This document shows positions 35,764 through 44,358 of a DNA stretch of 64,000 bases, piece after piece (the first letter of the stretch is position 1; each line of letters opens with the position of its first letter). The DNA is from Pectobacterium aquaticum (GTDB lineage Bacteria; Pseudomonadota; Gammaproteobacteria; Enterobacterales; Enterobacteriaceae). The stretch is from contig NZ_CP086253.1 in assembly GCF_003382565.3 (NCBI RefSeq), forward strand, positions 2,604,001 to 2,668,000, in the 5' to 3' direction. Below the pieces are notes generated by a model. The model did no database searches. It was not told where the DNA came from and was given only the letters and a program-made list of their open reading frames with translations. The position numbers were made by a program, and so were the translations under genes.

Positions 35764-37164
35764 ATGAAAAAATTAAAAGACACAGACTGGTATAAAAAGC
35801 GTTACTCCAACCGCGTTCTCTTCTGGAGAGAAATCTCACCGCTCGCCTTCCCGATCTTTATTGAAGGCCTTTGCGTCGTGTTAATGGGGGTTTTCAGCAC
35901 CTTCCTAGTCAGTTGGCTGGGAAAAGAAGCCATGGCGGCCGTCGGTCTGGCTGACAGTTTCAATATGGTCATCATCGCGTTCTTTACCGCGGTCGCATTA
36001 GGGACAGCCGTGGTTGTCGCATTCAGTCTGGGACAGCGCAACAGAAAGCAGGCGCGATCTGCCGCTCGTCAATCGATGTCATTACTGGTTCTGTCATCGT
36101 TTCTGTTGGTCGCGCTGGTTGAATTCGCCGGCTCAGCGATTATCGATCTGATCGCAGGACAGGCCGACGTACAGGTTAAAGCCCTTGCTCTCACATTCCT
36201 TCGCTGGACAGTGTGGGGCTATCCGGCTGTCGCCATCGCGCTGGTAGGCTGTGGTGCGTTGCGGGGTGCGGGCAATACCAAGTTGCCCATGGTCATCAAC
36301 ATTGGGATGAACATTCTCAATATTGCCATCAGTAGCCTGCTGATTTACGGTGCATTTTCCTGGGATGGCCTTGGTTTTGTTGGCGCGGGCATTGGTATTA
36401 CCATTTCGCGCTATATCGGCGCAGTATTCGTGATTCTGACGCTGATGCACGGTTTTAACGGTGCGCTGCGTATTCCCTTCAAGTCTTACTTTGCGCCTTT
36501 TACCCTGTCGATCCTCTATGAAGTACTCAGTATCGGTATTCCCGCCAGTATTGAATCCGTGATGTTTAACATCGGCAAGCTCATCACCCAGCGTTTTGTG
36601 GCCGATATGGGAACCGAGGTCATTGCCGGGAACTTTATTGCTTTCTCCATCTCAACGCTGATCAACCTTCCAGGTAATTCGCTCGGCGCCGCCGCCACGA
36701 TTATCGTTGGCACTCGTCTGGGGAAAGGCCAGGTCATGCAGTCCACCCGCCAGTTGAAGCACATCTTCTGGCTGTCCAATATCGGTCTATGCGTACTTGC
36801 CGTACTGTCGGTGCCGAGCGCCAGCTTTTTGGCGTCGTTTTACACCAATGAGCCGGAAGTTATCGAAGTGGCAAAACATCTCCTGTGGCTCAACGCGCTA
36901 TTTATGCCCATCTGGGCGGCGTCCTGGGTGCTTCCTGCTGGTTTGAAAGGCGCGAAAGACGCCAGCTACACCATGTGGGTGGCAATGGCGGGGATGTGGG
37001 GATGTCGGGTCATCGCAGGATATATCCTCGGCGTGATGCTCGGTTTTGGCGTGATCGGCGTATGGATGGGGATGTTCTTTGACTGGATTGTACGCGGGTT
37101 CTTCTATTACCGCCGCCTGATGAGCGGGCGCTGGCTATGGCGCTATCGTCCACCGACAAATTAA
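35764..37164 (+). CDS. MATE family multidrug efflux protein
   Basis: 466 residues from ATG 35764; a longer frame from 35707 lacks support. About 12 membrane helices; ISPLAFPIFIEGLCVVLMGV starts the first MatE repeat and IPASIESVMFNIGKLITQRF begins the second, as in the EmmdR/YeeO branch. Na+- or H+-coupled drug/toxin export across the inner membrane. The ribosome site is weak. The upstream 400 bases contain no other gene. Followed by a clear terminator. Confidence 0.9.
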   Translation: MKKLKDTDWYKKRYSNRVLFWREISPLAFPIFIEGLCVVLMGVFSTFLVSWLGKEAMAAVGLADSFNMVIIAFFTAVALGTAVVVAFSLGQRNRKQARSAARQSMSLLVLSSFLLVALVEFAGSAIIDLIAGQADVQVKALALTFLRWTVWGYPAVAIALVGCGALRGAGNTKLPMVINIGMNILNIAISSLLIYGAFSWDGLGFVGAGIGITISRYIGAVFVILTLMHGFNGALRIPFKSYFAPFTLSILYEVLSIGIPASIESVMFNIGKLITQRFVADMGTEVIAGNFIAFSISTLINLPGNSLGAAATIIVGTRLGKGQVMQSTRQLKHIFWLSNIGLCVLAVLSVPSASFLASFYTNEPEVIEVAKHLLWLNALFMPIWAASWVLPAGLKGAKDASYTMWVAMAGMWGCRVIAGYILGVMLGFGVIGVWMGMFFDWIVRGFFYYRRLMSGRWLWRYRPPTN

Positions 37165-37168
37165 TGAT

Positions 37169-37192
37169 AGCGAGCGGGTTTCCGCTCGCTTA
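37169..37192. terminator. Terminator between convergent MATE and CynX-like genes
   Basis: 9-bp perfect stem AGCGAGCGG / CCGCTCGCT with a 4-base loop, followed by TATAA; moderate T content. Confidence 0.7.
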
Positions 37193-37207
37193 TAACACCA
37201 CAAACGG

Positions 37208-38377
37208 CTAGCGACTCGGGCTCTTCACCGGAGCAAAACGGGTCGCCATGATAATCAACACGACCACACCGACGGCCATAATCATCCAGGCCTGCTCCAG
37301 ACCCGCCGTATGCTGGCGTATAAAACCAGCCAGCAAAGGCATCAGGCTAGCGAGGATGTAACCGCCGCCCTGTACAAAACCCATCAATGAACCGGTTTTA
37401 TGTGACTCGGTCACCTGATCCAACGCCACAATGAGCGATAGCGGGAACAGCGCACCTATACCAACGCCCAGCATAATAATAATGGGATACGTGAACGTCA
37501 GTGGAGCCACAATCAACCCAATCATCCCCACCAGCATCACGCTCAAGATAGGAAGCAGCAGCTTACGTCGATCGGGAAAACGGTTGATAAACGTGGACAC
37601 CAACAGGCCAGAAATCACTTCTGTCAGCGTTAATCCGCCCAACATCAGGCCGCTTTGCGTCGCATCTAACCCCAGTTGAATGTAATACGGCGGCAGCCAT
37701 GCCAGCACCAGCGTATACGCGCCCGTACCAATGCCGAAGAACACCATCAGCAGCCAGTCCATTCCGCTTCGGCGCGTTGCTATGACAGCCGCCGAATCCT
37801 GTTTTGCGGTGTACGCTTTAGGGATACACCGCCAGGCCACCGCAGCCACCAGCGCCAACATTCCCCAGCAGGCCAGCGCACGTTGCCAGCCCCACGCATT
37901 TGCCAGCGGAGAAACCGATGAAGCCGCAAACGCCGCACCGGTCATAATCGCCGTGGTATAAAAACCCATGAGGAGACTGCTGTGGCGACCAAAATGGAGC
38001 TTGATAAACGACGGCACCAGCGCCTGAATCAAGGCAATCCCGATTCCGGCAAGCGCGGCGCTAACCAGCAGTGCAATACCGCTATTCAGCCACCAGCGGG
38101 CGCTGCACGCCAAGGCAATGACCACAATGCCCAGCGTGATTCCCCGATATTCACCAAGACGCGCCTGCAATTGGCCGCCATATAACGCACACCACCCCAT
38201 CGCGAACACTGGGAGCGTGGTTAGCATCCCCGCCATGCTGTCATCCAGACCCGTTGCAGACTGAATCTGATCCAGCAATGGGCCAATCCCCGCCAGAACA
38301 GGACGTAAATTCAGCCCCAGCAGGATAATCGTGAAGAACAGAAAAGCCCGCGTGCGGACTGTTGATGTCACTGCCAT
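37208..38377 (-). CDS. MFS transporter, CynX/NimT family
   Basis: 389 residues from ATG 38377 (GAGG upstream; another in-frame start four codons earlier). 12 membrane helices; LLGLNLRPVLAGIGPLLDQI is the family N-terminal signature of CynX and NimT (YeaN), and LPILSVMLVG-type helices follow. CynX is associated with cyanate metabolism and NimT with nitroimidazole export; substrate here unknown, and no cyanase gene is adjacent. Confidence 0.87.
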   Translation of the reverse strand: MAVTSTVRTRAFLFFTIILLGLNLRPVLAGIGPLLDQIQSATGLDDSMAGMLTTLPVFAMGWCALYGGQLQARLGEYRGITLGIVVIALACSARWWLNSGIALLVSAALAGIGIALIQALVPSFIKLHFGRHSSLLMGFYTTAIMTGAAFAASSVSPLANAWGWQRALACWGMLALVAAVAWRCIPKAYTAKQDSAAVIATRRSGMDWLLMVFFGIGTGAYTLVLAWLPPYYIQLGLDATQSGLMLGGLTLTEVISGLLVSTFINRFPDRRKLLLPILSVMLVGMIGLIVAPLTFTYPIIIMLGVGIGALFPLSLIVALDQVTESHKTGSLMGFVQGGGYILASLMPLLAGFIRQHTAGLEQAWMIMAVGVVVLIIMATRFAPVKSPSR

Positions 38378-38599
38378 GTATAACCTCAATAGCTTGAGTA
38401 AATCACTACGACTTGATGAGCATTATCTTCACATAAAGAATCTTAACGTCAAGATAAATTCTTATAACAGACGATGCTGCATGCATTTGATCAATGCTGG
38501 CAAGAACGACGGGATATCGACCGACTGGAAAGTGACTGGATAGATGACTGGCGAAACTTGTCGCTAATTTAGTGCCATAAAAAATCTATGGTCACCCCC

Positions 38600-38860
38600 G
38601 TTTTTGCAACACCGATTTTGATTTATGATGGGCTTGCTTAAATCTATACGGCGTCTGATGGGTAACTCTGCGTTGCCCGCGCCACGATGAAGTCCGCACC
38701 TGCTGAACCTTAAAAATCCGGCGGCTTCAAAGAGCCATTTTTTATGTCAGGTTCATCCGCAGGTCGCTGTGCCGTTCATGTCATCAATAATCAGTCTTCG
38801 CAAAACCAGATGGTAACCCGGTAATACCTCAGAGCTAACAGCCGCTAACTGTTAGCTCTT
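38600..38860 (-). ncRNA. Candidate guide (bridge/seek) RNA region of the IS1111-type element
   Basis: Non-coding segment between the transposase stop and the left inverted repeat. It contains an 11-bp perfect hairpin AGAGCTAACAG / CTGTTAGCTCT at 38831-38859 and other short stems (GGCT/AGCC near 38725). In IS110/IS1111 elements such segments specify a structured RNA that directs target choice. Assigned by position and structure only. Confidence 0.4.
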
Positions 38861-39865
38861 TTAGTGACTAAAGGCGGTGCGGTGCACCGTCACTGCCCAG
38901 GCTATTCGGGCCAGTTTATTGGCTAGTCCGCATGCCACTACGTTCGAGTGATGCCGCGTCTGCTGCACCTTCACCCACTCAGCCAGTCGCCCCGGATTAT
39001 GCTCGAGCCGCTGCATAAAAACCCGTGCGCACTGGACTAACAGCCGTCGCATATTTTTATCCCCCCGCTTACTTATCCCCATCAGCGTCGTTTTTCCGCC
39101 CGTGCTGTACTGTCGTGGGACCAATCCCGTCGAAGCGGCAAAGTCCCGACTGCTGGCGTAGTTTTTCCCATCGCCCAGCTTCGTTGCCAGAAGACTCGCC
39201 GTTATCATTCCGACGCCGGGAATGGTCAGCAAACGCTGCGCGGTATCATCATCCGCCATGTGCGTTTTTAGCTCCTGTTCGAGCCCTTCAATCTGTTCGC
39301 TGAGATAAGAATAATGCTGATGAAGCCGGAGAAGCAGGCGGGTTAAATAAGGGGGAAGTTGATGTTCTTCAAGCACCGCGGTCAGACGCCGGATAACGGC
39401 AATGCCGCGCGGCATACTTATCCCGAACTCCAGCAGGAAAGCGTGCATCTGGTTAGTGGCTTTGACGCGCTCCCTGACGAGGGCATCACGAACGCGATGC
39501 AATGCAGACATCGCCTGCTGGTCTTCCGTTCGTGGCGTAACGAAGCGCATAGAGGGCCGCGATGCCGCTTCACAGATAGCTTCTGCATCAATAAAATCAT
39601 TCTTGTTACTTTTAACAAAAGGCCGAACAAACTGCGGTGAAATGAGTTTAACCTGATGGCCGAGTTGGCTGATGTGTCGGGCCATAAAGTGCGCACCGGC
39701 GCAGGATTCCATCACAACGGTGGCGGCAGAACAGGTGGAAAGAAAGGCGGTTAACTGGGTGCGAGAAAACTTCTTACGTAGCAATGCATGGCCGCTTTTA
39801 TCCTGAGCGTGGACATGGAACGAATGCTTGCCGAGGTCGATACCGATGAGCGTAACGTTTTGCAT
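38861..39865 (-). CDS. IS110 family transposase
   Basis: 334 residues from ATG 39865 (AAGGGG upstream; the longer frame starts outside the inverted repeat). N-terminal RuvC-like DEDD domain starting TLIGIDLGKHSFHVHAQDKS, with VVMESCAGAHFMAR and KNDFIDAEAICEAA. C-terminal Transposase_20 domain with LLTIPGVGMITASLLATKLG and the Ser-containing FAASTGLVPRQYSTGGK. Full length and intact, so it may be active. Confidence 0.92.
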   Translation of the reverse strand: MQNVTLIGIDLGKHSFHVHAQDKSGHALLRKKFSRTQLTAFLSTCSAATVVMESCAGAHFMARHISQLGHQVKLISPQFVRPFVKSNKNDFIDAEAICEAASRPSMRFVTPRTEDQQAMSALHRVRDALVRERVKATNQMHAFLLEFGISMPRGIAVIRRLTAVLEEHQLPPYLTRLLLRLHQHYSYLSEQIEGLEQELKTHMADDDTAQRLLTIPGVGMITASLLATKLGDGKNYASSRDFAASTGLVPRQYSTGGKTTLMGISKRGDKNMRRLLVQCARVFMQRLEHNPGRLAEWVKVQQTRHHSNVVACGLANKLARIAWAVTVHRTAFSH

Positions 39866-39935
39866 GATGATCCCCTTCAGAAAGAAAAACACCCTGTCAG
39901 CGTACCGCTCACAGGGTGGGGGTGACCATCTCATT

Positions 39936-39960
39936 AATCCGCCCTAAAAAGAGCGGATTC
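39936..39960 (-). terminator. Hairpin at the ompX 3' end, next to the IS
   Basis: On the minus strand AATCCGCTC / GGGCGGATT with a 6-base T-rich loop (one G-U pair). It probably belongs to the ompX terminator. The IS1111-type element begins within about 10 bases of it, so any T-run may have been separated. Confidence 0.45.
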
Positions 39961-40014
39961 TTCCGACACATCTAACAACCAACGCTGAGGGTAAACACCC
40001 CAGACAGGGTTAGA

Positions 40015-40530
40015 TTAGAAGCGGTAACCTACGCCAACAGCCCAGGCACCAACGTCAACACTGCGGATACGGCTTTGTTCGTAACCCACATCCAGCGCAA
40101 CGTCCTGCATTGGGTTGAACTGAACGCCCGCACCGTAGGTGAAGCCGTAATCGTCGTTGCTGCTGTTGTTCAAACCGTTGGTCGCGTTGTTCGTTACTTT
40201 ACCGTGGCTGAAACCAACAACGCCGTACAGGCTTGCCCAGTCATTCAAACGGTAAGCAGGACCCGCAGTAAAGCCCATGTATTGGCCTTTATTGTAGTCG
40301 CTGCCATCGCTACCATTTTTTTCCAAGTAGGTGAATGAGCTAATAACGCCCAGTGGGTTATTATCTTGCTCGTAACGATATTTCAGGTTAAAGCCTTTAA
40401 CTTTATTTTGTACGCCCTGAGCATCACCTTGAGCATAGCCTGCAGTTACAGTACTTTGACCAGCAAATGCAGAACCTGCGCCAACGGCTAATACACAAGC
40501 CAGAGCGGAAAGACACGCGATTTTTTTCAT
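40015..40530 (-). CDS. ompX: Outer membrane protein OmpX
   Basis: 171 residues, the same length as E. coli OmpX. Signal peptide MKKIACLSALACVLAVGAGS then AFA-G; eight-stranded Ail/Lom-type barrel with STVTAGYAQGDAQG at the start of the first strand, FTAGPAYRLNDWASLYGVVG in the centre and GVGYRF at the C-terminus (terminal Phe for BAM recognition). Functions in adhesion and envelope stress. GAGG precedes the start 8 bases away. A long AT-rich leader lies upstream, as in other enterobacteria where sRNAs control ompX. Confidence 0.95.
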   Translation of the reverse strand: MKKIACLSALACVLAVGAGSAFAGQSTVTAGYAQGDAQGVQNKVKGFNLKYRYEQDNNPLGVISSFTYLEKNGSDGSDYNKGQYMGFTAGPAYRLNDWASLYGVVGFSHGKVTNNATNGLNNSSNDDYGFTYGAGVQFNPMQDVALDVGYEQSRIRSVDVGAWAVGVGYRF

Positions 40531-40906
40531 ATTTACAGCCTCAAATTCATTTTATGAAAGACTCACTAACGGGGCAAATATAACAAATAAATTCGAGAAT
40601 TGCCGCCCTATAAATATTTATCAATTAGGCTTTAGATGTAACAAATATTGTCAAAATCAACCTATCACCATAATTACATTGAGTTTTTCATTGTGACAGT
40701 TAGATTGAAAATAAATTCACAGCAGAACGACAAAGCAGATAATTCTTAATTCTCCGCTCAGTTTGTATGCTATTCGTATTGGACAAAAATAAACCAGTTA
40801 AATGATGCGTAAATAAAGGTCAATAAAAGTCAATTCATGCCAGACAAATTGTTTACAATTGGATATAATAGCAACGGAATGTCATATCTGTTTTAAGGCC
40901 AAAAGA
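40531..40906. other. ompX / rhtA divergent promoter region
   Basis: About 375 bases with no gene, AT-rich, holding the ompX leader and both promoters. The in-frame extension of rhtA from 40859 lacks a ribosome site. Confidence 0.5.
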
Positions 40907-41794
40907 ATGACCTCATTTTCCCATCGCACCCCATCATTTTTACCTGTACTGCTCATCATTATCTCAATGCTATCTATCCAAAGTGGCGCTGCTATGGCTA
41001 AAAGCCTGTTTCCGCTCATCGGAGCCACTGGTGTCACCGCATTGCGTCTGGGAATTGGTACGATCATTCTGTGCATCATCTTCAAACCGTGGCGTATGCG
41101 TTTTAGCAGTAACCGCCTGCCGCTGCTGGTGTATGGCATGACACTGGGCGGAATGAATTTCTTGTTCTACCTCTCATTGCAGACGGTGCCGCTCGGCATT
41201 GCTGTCGCACTGGAGTTCACCGGCCCGCTTGCCGTTGCGATGTTAGCCTCACGCAGATCGATTGATTTTCTGTGGATTTTTCTGGCTGTTGCCGGACTAT
41301 GGTTCTTATTGCCGCTGGGACACAATATCGGCAATGTTGACTTAACGGGTGCGGCTTGCGCTGTGGGTGCGGGTGCCTGTTGGGCACTTTATATTCTGTT
41401 TGGGCAAAAAGCGGGAGCAAACCACGGGCCGGGAACCGTCGCTATCGGCTCCTGCATTGCTGCGCTGATCTTCTGCCCTATTGGTGCGTATTACGCAGAG
41501 AGCACGCTGTTCTCGCTCTCGATACTCCCGCTCGGTATTTCCGTCGCCATCCTGTCCACCGCGCTTCCTTATTCTCTGGAAATGGTGGCATTAACCCGTC
41601 TGCCCGCCAGAACGTTCAGCACGCTGATGAGTATGGAACCCGCTATTGCCGCCCTCTCCGGGATTCTTTTTCTCGGCGAACATTTATCGTTCATACAGTG
41701 GATGGCGCTGATCTTTATTATCATCGCGTCAATCGGCGCAACGCTGACAATAAAACCTGCGGGTGGGGCAAAAGTAACGACTCAAGCCGAATGA
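40907..41794 (+). CDS. rhtA: Threonine/homoserine exporter RhtA
   Basis: 295 residues from ATG 40907 (AAGG ahead), the same length as E. coli RhtA. Ten-helix EamA/DMT transporter: SIQSGAAMAKSLFPLIGATG, GVTALRLGIGT, TVPLGIAVALEFTGPLAVAM and LSTALPYSLEMVALTRLPAR are strongly conserved. Exports threonine, homoserine and some analogues. Divergent from ompX and close to dps, as in E. coli. Its 3' end overlaps the convergent P-loop gene by 13 bases. Confidence 0.93.
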   Translation: MTSFSHRTPSFLPVLLIIISMLSIQSGAAMAKSLFPLIGATGVTALRLGIGTIILCIIFKPWRMRFSSNRLPLLVYGMTLGGMNFLFYLSLQTVPLGIAVALEFTGPLAVAMLASRRSIDFLWIFLAVAGLWFLLPLGHNIGNVDLTGAACAVGAGACWALYILFGQKAGANHGPGTVAIGSCIAALIFCPIGAYYAESTLFSLSILPLGISVAILSTALPYSLEMVALTRLPARTFSTLMSMEPAIAALSGILFLGEHLSFIQWMALIFIIIASIGATLTIKPAGGAKVTTQAE

Positions 41795-42333
41795 GTGTGT
41801 ATTTCCTTGGGAAAGTGTTGCAGAAAAGTTTCACATTCCCGAGGAGAATGCACAGTAATAAAACGGATATGACGATAGTGAGGATCGGCTAAATCCGCCA
41901 AATACCGTTTCCGGTTTCTTGAATAGGTTTTTATTGTCCAGAGGATAATGGAATCCCGACTAAAGAAACTGCGGAGAAAAGACTCTTTATTACCCGTGCC
42001 GCTCCAGAGCTCCTCTTTACGCCATGCCCGAAGAGAGGCACGCCGTACCGCCTGAAAAAGCGTGCGAGTAAAGCTGTAATCGACCCAAATCACGACATCA
42101 ACATTGCGCCATTTGATCTCACGCGTTCGATTATAGTTGCCATCCAATACCCAGCTTTCAGGCTCCAGCGCACTTTCAAGCCGTTGAAAAAAATCGGCAT
42201 CCGTCCGTTCTTGCCAGTCCTCCAGCCAAAACAATGCATCCATCTCAATGTACGGAATAGCCAGCTTTTCAGACAAGCGGCGAGCGAGCGTAGATTTGCC
42301 GCTTCCACTGGTGCCAATAATATTCACTCTCAT
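41782..42333 (-). CDS. P-loop adenylate-kinase-like protein (FlaR/topology modulation type)
   Basis: 183 residues. Walker A GTSGSGKST at residues 7-15 and a lid-like Arg-rich region (RRASLRAWRKEELW) resembling adenylate/shikimate kinase-like proteins annotated as DNA topology modulation protein FlaR. The true substrate is unknown. Convergent with rhtA, overlapping its end. GGAG lies 9 bases before the ATG. Confidence 0.8.
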   Translation of the reverse strand: MRVNIIGTSGSGKSTLARRLSEKLAIPYIEMDALFWLEDWQERTDADFFQRLESALEPESWVLDGNYNRTREIKWRNVDVVIWVDYSFTRTLFQAVRRASLRAWRKEELWSGTGNKESFLRSFFSRDSIILWTIKTYSRNRKRYLADLADPHYRHIRFITVHSPRECETFLQHFPKEIHTHSA

Positions 42334-42631
42334 TCACCACGACTCCTTTTACTCGCACACGCTATATTTTAAGAAGAAAACGATACATTTTAAGAGGGAA
42401 ACGACGCTGTCATTCTATTTAAGCAATAGCGGATAATAATTATTTTTATCTAACCGATGATGATATTTATCAATATATGACATGATATTTCAATGGAAAT
42501 TGAATATTACACTTACATCACCGCAGCCACATTATTGGTATCAGAACAATCCTGACTACAAATACCCACACCATTGTTATGCTATAGCTATCCATTTGAT
42601 AGGTGATTCTTTTCAATATTAATTTTTATCA
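42334..42631. other. Intergenic region upstream of dps
   Basis: About 300 bases, AT-rich, no gene. It contains the dps upstream control region; OxyR and IHF sites are known there in E. coli but none could be defined by eye. Confidence 0.4.
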
Positions 42632-42646
42632 CTGCTATAATTAACC
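42632..42646 (+). promoter_or_regulatory. Putative dps promoter -10 element
   Basis: TGCTATAATTAACC: an extended -10 (TGCTATAAT) with C at -13 as favoured by sigma S, about 50 bases before the dps start. The layout matches E. coli dps, which is sigma S dependent. Confidence 0.5.
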
Positions 42647-42691
42647 ACATTGAACAGTAAGACTATCAATAATTAAAGAGAGGATACTATT

Positions 42692-43195
42692 ATGCCTACC
42701 GCCAAACTCGTGAAATCAGCACCGTCCGCACTGCTTTACACTCGCAATGATTTGGATGATAGCGTTAAGGCCTCGACGATCGCGCTGTTAAACCAACTGG
42801 TTGTTGATTTCATCGACCTGTCGTTGATTACCAAACAGGCGCACTGGAACATGCGTGGCGCAAACTTTATCGCCGTCCATGAAATGCTGGATGGCTTCCG
42901 CACCTCGATTATTGACCATCAGGATACCATCGCCGAGCGCGTGGTGCAGATAGGCGGTGTGGCGCTGGGTACGGTGCAAATCGTGGGTAAACAAACCTCA
43001 CTGAAAAGCTACCCAACCAACATCCATAGCGTTCAGGATCATCTTAAAGCGCTGGCCGAACGTTATGCGATTGTTGCTAACAATGTACGCAAAGCCATTG
43101 GTAAAACGGAAGATGAGGCCTCTGCAGATATTCTAACCGCCGCATCACGCGATCTGGATCAGTTCCTGTGGTTCATTGAATCAAACATCGAATAG
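42692..43195 (+). CDS. dps: DNA-binding ferritin-like protein Dps
   Basis: 167 residues, E. coli length. Ferroxidase residues lie in KQAHWNMRGANFIAVHEMLD then GFRTSIIDHQDTIAERV, which is the Dps signature spanning two chains. The Lys-containing N-terminal tail (MPTAKLVKSAP) fits DNA binding, though it has fewer Lys than E. coli. Protects DNA in stationary phase by iron oxidation with H2O2 and by compaction. AGAGAGGA precedes the ATG. Monocistronic, with terminator at 43224-43248. Confidence 0.95.
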   Translation: MPTAKLVKSAPSALLYTRNDLDDSVKASTIALLNQLVVDFIDLSLITKQAHWNMRGANFIAVHEMLDGFRTSIIDHQDTIAERVVQIGGVALGTVQIVGKQTSLKSYPTNIHSVQDHLKALAERYAIVANNVRKAIGKTEDEASADILTAASRDLDQFLWFIESNIE

Positions 43196-43223
43196 TCGGC
43201 GTTATCACCCCGTGAACGCGTTC

Positions 43224-43248
43224 AAGGCTGCTTAGGCAGCCTTTTTTC
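43224..43248 (+). terminator. Terminator after dps
   Basis: 8-bp stem AAGGCTGC / GCAGCCTT with TTAG loop and T6 run. Confidence 0.9.
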
Positions 43249-43410
43249 TGCCAGTCTCCCGACTCAAGCCGCCCTCTTTTCTGGCATAACCCGCACAAAC
43301 CACGCATTTTATCCGTTAAGACGCTCAAAAAATTAGCTTTTGCCCGTATTAATTGGCCATAACGCTAATCAACGGTTGTTTCCCTTCTGTAAATCAGTTA
43401 ATCATAGCAG

Positions 43411-43457
43411 CGCCTTGCCTGAGCGAATCGGAGGTGAAAATTTCACCGCTAGCAAGG
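43411..43457. repeat. Nested inverted repeats in the glnH upstream region
   Basis: Perfect inner palindrome GGTGAAAATTTCACC at 43432-43446 enclosed by GCCTTGC (43411-43417) and GCAAGGC (43451-43457). Could be an operator or an RNA hairpin in the glnH leader; no known motif (NtrC or sigma54) was matched. Confidence 0.5.
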
Positions 43458-43585
43458 CAATAAATAAAGCAACAGGTTAAGCACAGCGCAGGGTAACTGA
43501 CTCAGGTTTCACTTTCATACGATGTACTATGCTTAAAACGCCTGTAAAACAAAAAGCTTCCACAACTGCTAATAGGAAGGGTTTA

Positions 43586-44332
43586 ATGAAATCACTACTT
43601 AAGGTCTCTTTGGCTGCACTGACGATGATGATGAGTGTTTCTAGCTATGCGGCTGAGAAAGAACTGATTGTCGCAACCGACACCGCTTTCGTCCCCTTTG
43701 AATTCAAACAAGGTGACAAGTACGTCGGCTTTGACATCGACCTCTGGGATGCGATCGCAAAGCAGCTCAACCTGAAGTACACCCTGAAGCCAATGGACTT
43801 CGGCGGCATTATTCCTGCACTGCAAACGCGTAACATCGATCTGGCACTCGCAGGCATAACCATTACTGAAGAGCGTAAAAAAGCAATCGATTTCTCTGAC
43901 GGTTACTACGATAGCGGCCTGCTCGTGATGGTCAAAGCAGACAACAACGACATCAAAGGCGAGCAGGATTTGGCGGGTAAAGTCGTTGCGGTGAAGAGCG
44001 GTACAGGTTCCGTTGATTACGCGAAAGGCAATATCAAAACCAAAGATCTGCGCCAGTTCCCAAACATCGACAACGCCTACATGGAATTGGGCACCAACCG
44101 TGCTGACGCCGTCCTGCACGACACGCCAAATATTCTCTACTTCATCAAAACCGCAGGCAACGGCCAGTTTAAAGCGGTAGGTGATTCCATTAAAGCCCAG
44201 CAATACGGCATCGCGTTCCCGAAAGGCAGCAACGAGCTGCGTGAAAAAGTGAATGGCGCCCTGAAAACACTGCGTGAAAACGGCACTTATGCTGAGATCT
44301 ACAAGAAGTGGTTTGGCGTAGAACCTAAGTAA
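43586..44332 (+). CDS. glnH: Glutamine ABC transporter, periplasmic binding protein GlnH
   Basis: 248 residues from ATG 43586 (AGGAAGGG ahead), equal to E. coli GlnH; the frame is open from 43529 but without support. Signal peptide MKSLLKVSLAALTMMMSVSS then YAA-E; family-3 solute-binding fold with ELIVATDTAFVPFEFKQGDK, GFDIDLWDAIAKQL and the RADAVLHDTPN hinge. Captures glutamine and delivers it to GlnPQ. First gene of glnHPQ. Confidence 0.95.
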   Translation: MKSLLKVSLAALTMMMSVSSYAAEKELIVATDTAFVPFEFKQGDKYVGFDIDLWDAIAKQLNLKYTLKPMDFGGIIPALQTRNIDLALAGITITEERKKAIDFSDGYYDSGLLVMVKADNNDIKGEQDLAGKVVAVKSGTGSVDYAKGNIKTKDLRQFPNIDNAYMELGTNRADAVLHDTPNILYFIKTAGNGQFKAVGDSIKAQQYGIAFPKGSNELREKVNGALKTLRENGTYAEIYKKWFGVEPK

Positions 44333-44358
44333 TTGCCGATTTAATCTGGAGATATTCC

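Larger units (their letters stand above)
38588..39929 (-). mobile_element. IS110-family element, IS1111 type
   Basis: About 1.34 kb. Perfect 12-bp inverted repeats ATGGTCACCCCC at 38588-38599 and GGGGGTGACCAT at 39918-39929 lie at or just inside the ends, the hallmark of the IS1111 subgroup; other IS110 elements lack them. The transposase occupies 38861-39865. The longer non-coding arm (about 260 bp) is downstream of it, where IS1111 elements encode their guide RNA. The exact outer ends and any target duplication are not determined. It is inserted just past the ompX 3' hairpin. Confidence 0.82.

Noticed and set aside
38590..38860. Independent small RNA gene unrelated to the IS
   Set aside because: The segment lies wholly inside the IS1111-type inverted repeats, so it is better explained as part of the element.
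43260..43400. Sigma54 (-24/-12) promoter for glnHPQ
   Set aside because: TGGC-containing stretches were found, but none had a GC doublet at the required 10-base spacing.
43595..44203. 202-codon minus-strand frame opposite glnH
   Set aside because: Shadow of a highly conserved gene; no start signal or recognisable domain.
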